NCBI RefSeq assembly: GCF_041052385.1
Contig: NZ_CP163439.1
Coordinates: 8,235,001-8,299,000, forward strand
DNA from: Streptomyces sp. R28
GTDB lineage: Bacteria > Actinomycetota > Actinomycetes > Streptomycetales > Streptomycetaceae
Direction: 5' to 3'
Length of the DNA: 64,000 bases
Part shown: piece by piece, positions 59,851 to 64,000 of the stretch
Layout of the letters: each line of letters starts with the position of its first letter
How positions within the stretch are numbered: position 1 is the first letter of the stretch
Translations under genes and position numbers: made by a program
Notes under the pieces: generated by a model
Database searches by the model: none
Seen by the model: the letters and a program-made list of their open reading frames with translations, nothing else
Told to the model about the DNA's origin: nothing

Positions 59851-59864
59851 CGCATGGTCATGCA
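59851..59864 (-). promoter_or_regulatory. ARG box (ArgR operator) upstream of argG
   Basis: On the minus strand TGCATGACCATGCG matches the TGCAT-N4-ATGCA form of Streptomyces ARG boxes at all but one base. A further ATGCAT lies at 59841-59846, so a second half-box overlaps the leader. The position just before the start codons fits arginine repression. Confidence 0.65.
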
Positions 59865-59995
59865 AAGGGGTGTGTGGAAGGCCTCTCTTTGTGAGGGCCT
59901 CTCGGGCCGCGCGCGTGGGGGCGAGGGGGGGCGACGAAAGTCGATCTGGTTCGGCCCGTCCTCGCACCGGCAGATCTCGTTAGGGTGTCCTGATC

Positions 59996-60679
59996 ATGGA
60001 CGTGACTACGGGGAACGAGATGATCGTCATCCCGCCAGGGCAGGTGACGCTGTCGGACCGGCGGACGCGGCGCAGTTGGTCGGTCGAGCTTGCGGCGTAC
60101 CGGCTCGCGGCATTCCCGGTCACCCAGGCGTTGTACGCGCAGGTCACGGGCCGGCGTCCGAGTGCCGCCCGTGGGGACCAGTTGCCCGTTGAGTGCGTCT
60201 CCTGGTGGGAGGCGGTGCGGTTCTGTAACGCCCTGTCCGAGCGTGACGGGTTCACGCCCGCGTACCACCTCCGTGGCGACGGCGAGGGTGTCGAGTGGGA
60301 CGTCGAGTGGGACGCGTCCGCCGACGGGTACCGACTGCCGACCGAAGCCGAGTGGGAGCACGCCTGCCGTGCCGGTACGACCGGGCCGCAGTACGCGCCG
60401 CTCGACGAGATCGCCTGGTATCGCGGCAACTCGGACGAGCGTATCCACGCCGTGGGCGGCAAACACCCCAACTCGTGGGGTCTTTACGACATGCTCGGCA
60501 ACGTCTGGGACTGGTGCTGGGACGTCTACGACGCCGAGGTCTACGGCACCTACCGGGTGCTCCGTGGTGGTGGTTGGTTTGATGAGCACTGGAGTTGCCG
60601 GGCCTCTGCGCGGCGCCGCAGCCACCCGACATTCCAGGTCGACGACGTAGGGTTCCGCATCGCGCGCTCCATCGTGTGA
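59996..60679 (+). CDS. Formylglycine-generating enzyme (SUMF1) family protein
   Basis: A 227-residue protein of the FGE-sulfatase/SUMF1 fold: AFPVTQALYAQVTGRRPSAA, LPVECVSWWEAVRFCNALSE, GYRLPTEAEWEHACRAG, MLGNVWDWCWDVYD and a C-terminal RVLRGGGWFDEHWSCRASAR, VGFRIAR. It has a Cys in WSCRAS and others but not obviously the paired Cys copper site of true FGE, so it may be a non-catalytic or ergothioneine/sulfur-chemistry relative. No sulfatase gene is nearby. The ATG lies ~130 bp from the divergent argG leader. Confidence 0.82.
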   Translation: MDVTTGNEMIVIPPGQVTLSDRRTRRSWSVELAAYRLAAFPVTQALYAQVTGRRPSAARGDQLPVECVSWWEAVRFCNALSERDGFTPAYHLRGDGEGVEWDVEWDASADGYRLPTEAEWEHACRAGTTGPQYAPLDEIAWYRGNSDERIHAVGGKHPNSWGLYDMLGNVWDWCWDVYDAEVYGTYRVLRGGGWFDEHWSCRASARRRSHPTFQVDDVGFRIARSIV

Positions 60680-60765
60680 CGACCGGTTCCCGCGCGCCGT
60701 CGAAACGCGCCGTCCGCCGCCTCTGCCAACGGACGGCGCGCCCCGACCGGCCAGGGTGCGTCACT

Positions 60766-60990
60766 TCAGGCGCGGACGTCGACGACCACGGCCGAGCCGT
60801 CCGCGCGGCGTACGAAGTAGCCCGGGGCATACCGGCGCTCACACTCGCCGTCGTGCCGGTGCGGCCAGAAGTGACGCTCACCACGAGACCAGCCAAACGG
60901 CCGCACCGCGGCGACGTCCTCGAACCGTGCCGTCGCGCAGTCCAGCGGCGGACGCCGCCGACACTCGCGTACGGCAACCGGGTACGACAG
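60766..60990 (-). pseudogene. TnsA-like endonuclease relic
   Basis: The minus strand reads VRPFGWSRGERHFWPHRHDG and YAPGYFVRRADGSAVVVDVR before a stop. The latter is the conserved APDYFVRRADGSAVVVDVR box of actinobacterial TnsA-like transposon endonucleases, with Asp changed to Gly. The flanking parts are missing. It sits in the 560-bp gap between the FGE-like gene and acnA; apart from the sites at 61094 and 61155 the rest of that gap shows nothing. Confidence 0.5.
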
Positions 60991-61093
60991 CTCGACGCAA
61001 GCCGAAACGACTGGGTTCGTTGTCAAACGCCTCGATTGGATTGCAGCGGCAGGGGAGGCTGGGCATGACCATCCCGGCCCCATGTACTAGAGT

Positions 61094-61111
61094 TATCTCG
61101 ACATCGAGATA
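61094..61111. promoter_or_regulatory. Palindromic operator upstream of acnA
   Basis: TATCTCGACATCGAGATA is a perfect palindrome with 8-bp arms and a CA centre. It lies ~130 bp before the acnA start. Similar TCTCGA-TCGAGA palindromes are bound by MarR/Rrf2-type or other dimeric regulators; the regulator here is unknown. Confidence 0.65.
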
Positions 61112-61154
61112 TCTGCCCGAGGTGCACCGCAGCCGCCACCCCGGTAAGGGTTAC

Positions 61155-61173
61155 CTAACTTAGCCTTACCTTA
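61155..61173. promoter_or_regulatory. Iron-box-like sequence upstream of acnA
   Basis: CTAACTTAGCCTTACCTTA matches the DmdR/IdeR consensus TTAGGTTAGGCTAACCTAA at 13 of 19 positions by hand alignment. Aconitase needs an Fe-S cluster, so iron control would make sense. The match is moderate. Confidence 0.4.
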
Positions 61174-61241
61174 GCGGATCGGCCAAGTGGCCGTGGCGGC
61201 AGGATCGTGGTGGTACGCGCACATCAATGAAGGAGACTGTC

Positions 61242-63959
<2,718 letters not shown>

Positions 63960-64000
63960 GTGGTCGAGTAAGCGGTACGGCACGGCAGTCGAGGGCCGCA

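Overview
The window is a high-GC actinobacterial chromosome segment, almost certainly Streptomyces. GTG starts are frequent, the genes include a PaaX regulator, DUF5999, DUF3311/SSS, an XRE-MurA fusion, type II ArgG and AcnA, and decayed AICE/plasmid genes (Tra/FtsK, tyrosine integrases) are common. As I recall, murA next to acnA matches the S. coelicolor SCO5998/SCO5999 neighbourhood.

Layout. (1) 1-5.3 kb: an aromatic acyl-CoA catabolic locus (C-terminus of a CoA-ester monooxygenase/reductase, PaaX, benzoate/2-aminobenzoate-CoA ligase, acyl-CoA dehydrogenase with a collagen-like insert, RidA), interrupted by a collapsed cysC-cysD-cysN relic. (2) 5.4-6.3 kb: two small DUF genes. (3) 6.6-19.1 kb: a one-strand biosynthetic cluster transcribed as 2OG oxygenase, NRPS (A-T-E-R, no condensation domain), two SDRs, two ATP-grasp ligases, Asp/Asn-type hydroxylase, FemAB/GNAT-like transferase and MFS exporter. 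It looks like a pathway for a short modified peptide with a reduced C-terminus. (4) 19.7-22.9 kb: DUF3311, an SSS symporter, an ECF sigma factor and a small membrane protein.

(5) About 22.9-55.9 kb is best read as a degraded ~33 kb genomic island at the 3' end of the murA-like gene. Near-identical copies of that gene's 3' end, each with paired AAGTCCCA arm-type repeats 11 bp apart, lie at 22895-22933 and 55836-55876, and an integrase C-terminal remnant ends just inside the right copy. The island is a mosaic: a chimeric ORF; an arabinan-type GH43 regulon (three secreted GH43 enzymes, a membrane-anchored ECF sigma factor with an extracellular AbfB domain, and a shared 25-bp motif at each GH43 gene); a second integrase remnant with a 42-bp tRNA 3' fragment; a secreted subtilisin homologue lacking all three catalytic residues; a prenyltransferase-terpene synthase fusion gene; a 202-bp MITE; an ABC exporter; broken tra, transposon, DNA ligase, kinase and regulator genes; and a TetR-rich block of hydrolases and oxidoreductases ending in a truncated dihydrolipoamide dehydrogenase gene.

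(6) 55.9-64 kb: conserved chromosome with XRE-MurA, a TmrB-like ATPase, argG behind an ARG box, an FGE-like gene, a TnsA-like relic and acnA.

The most notable items are the prenyltransferase-terpene synthase fusion, the sugar-sensing sigma factor with its GH43 regulon, the condensation-free NRPS/ATP-grasp cluster, the subtilisin pseudoprotease and the murA-targeted island. All functions are read from sequence motifs; no database search was possible.
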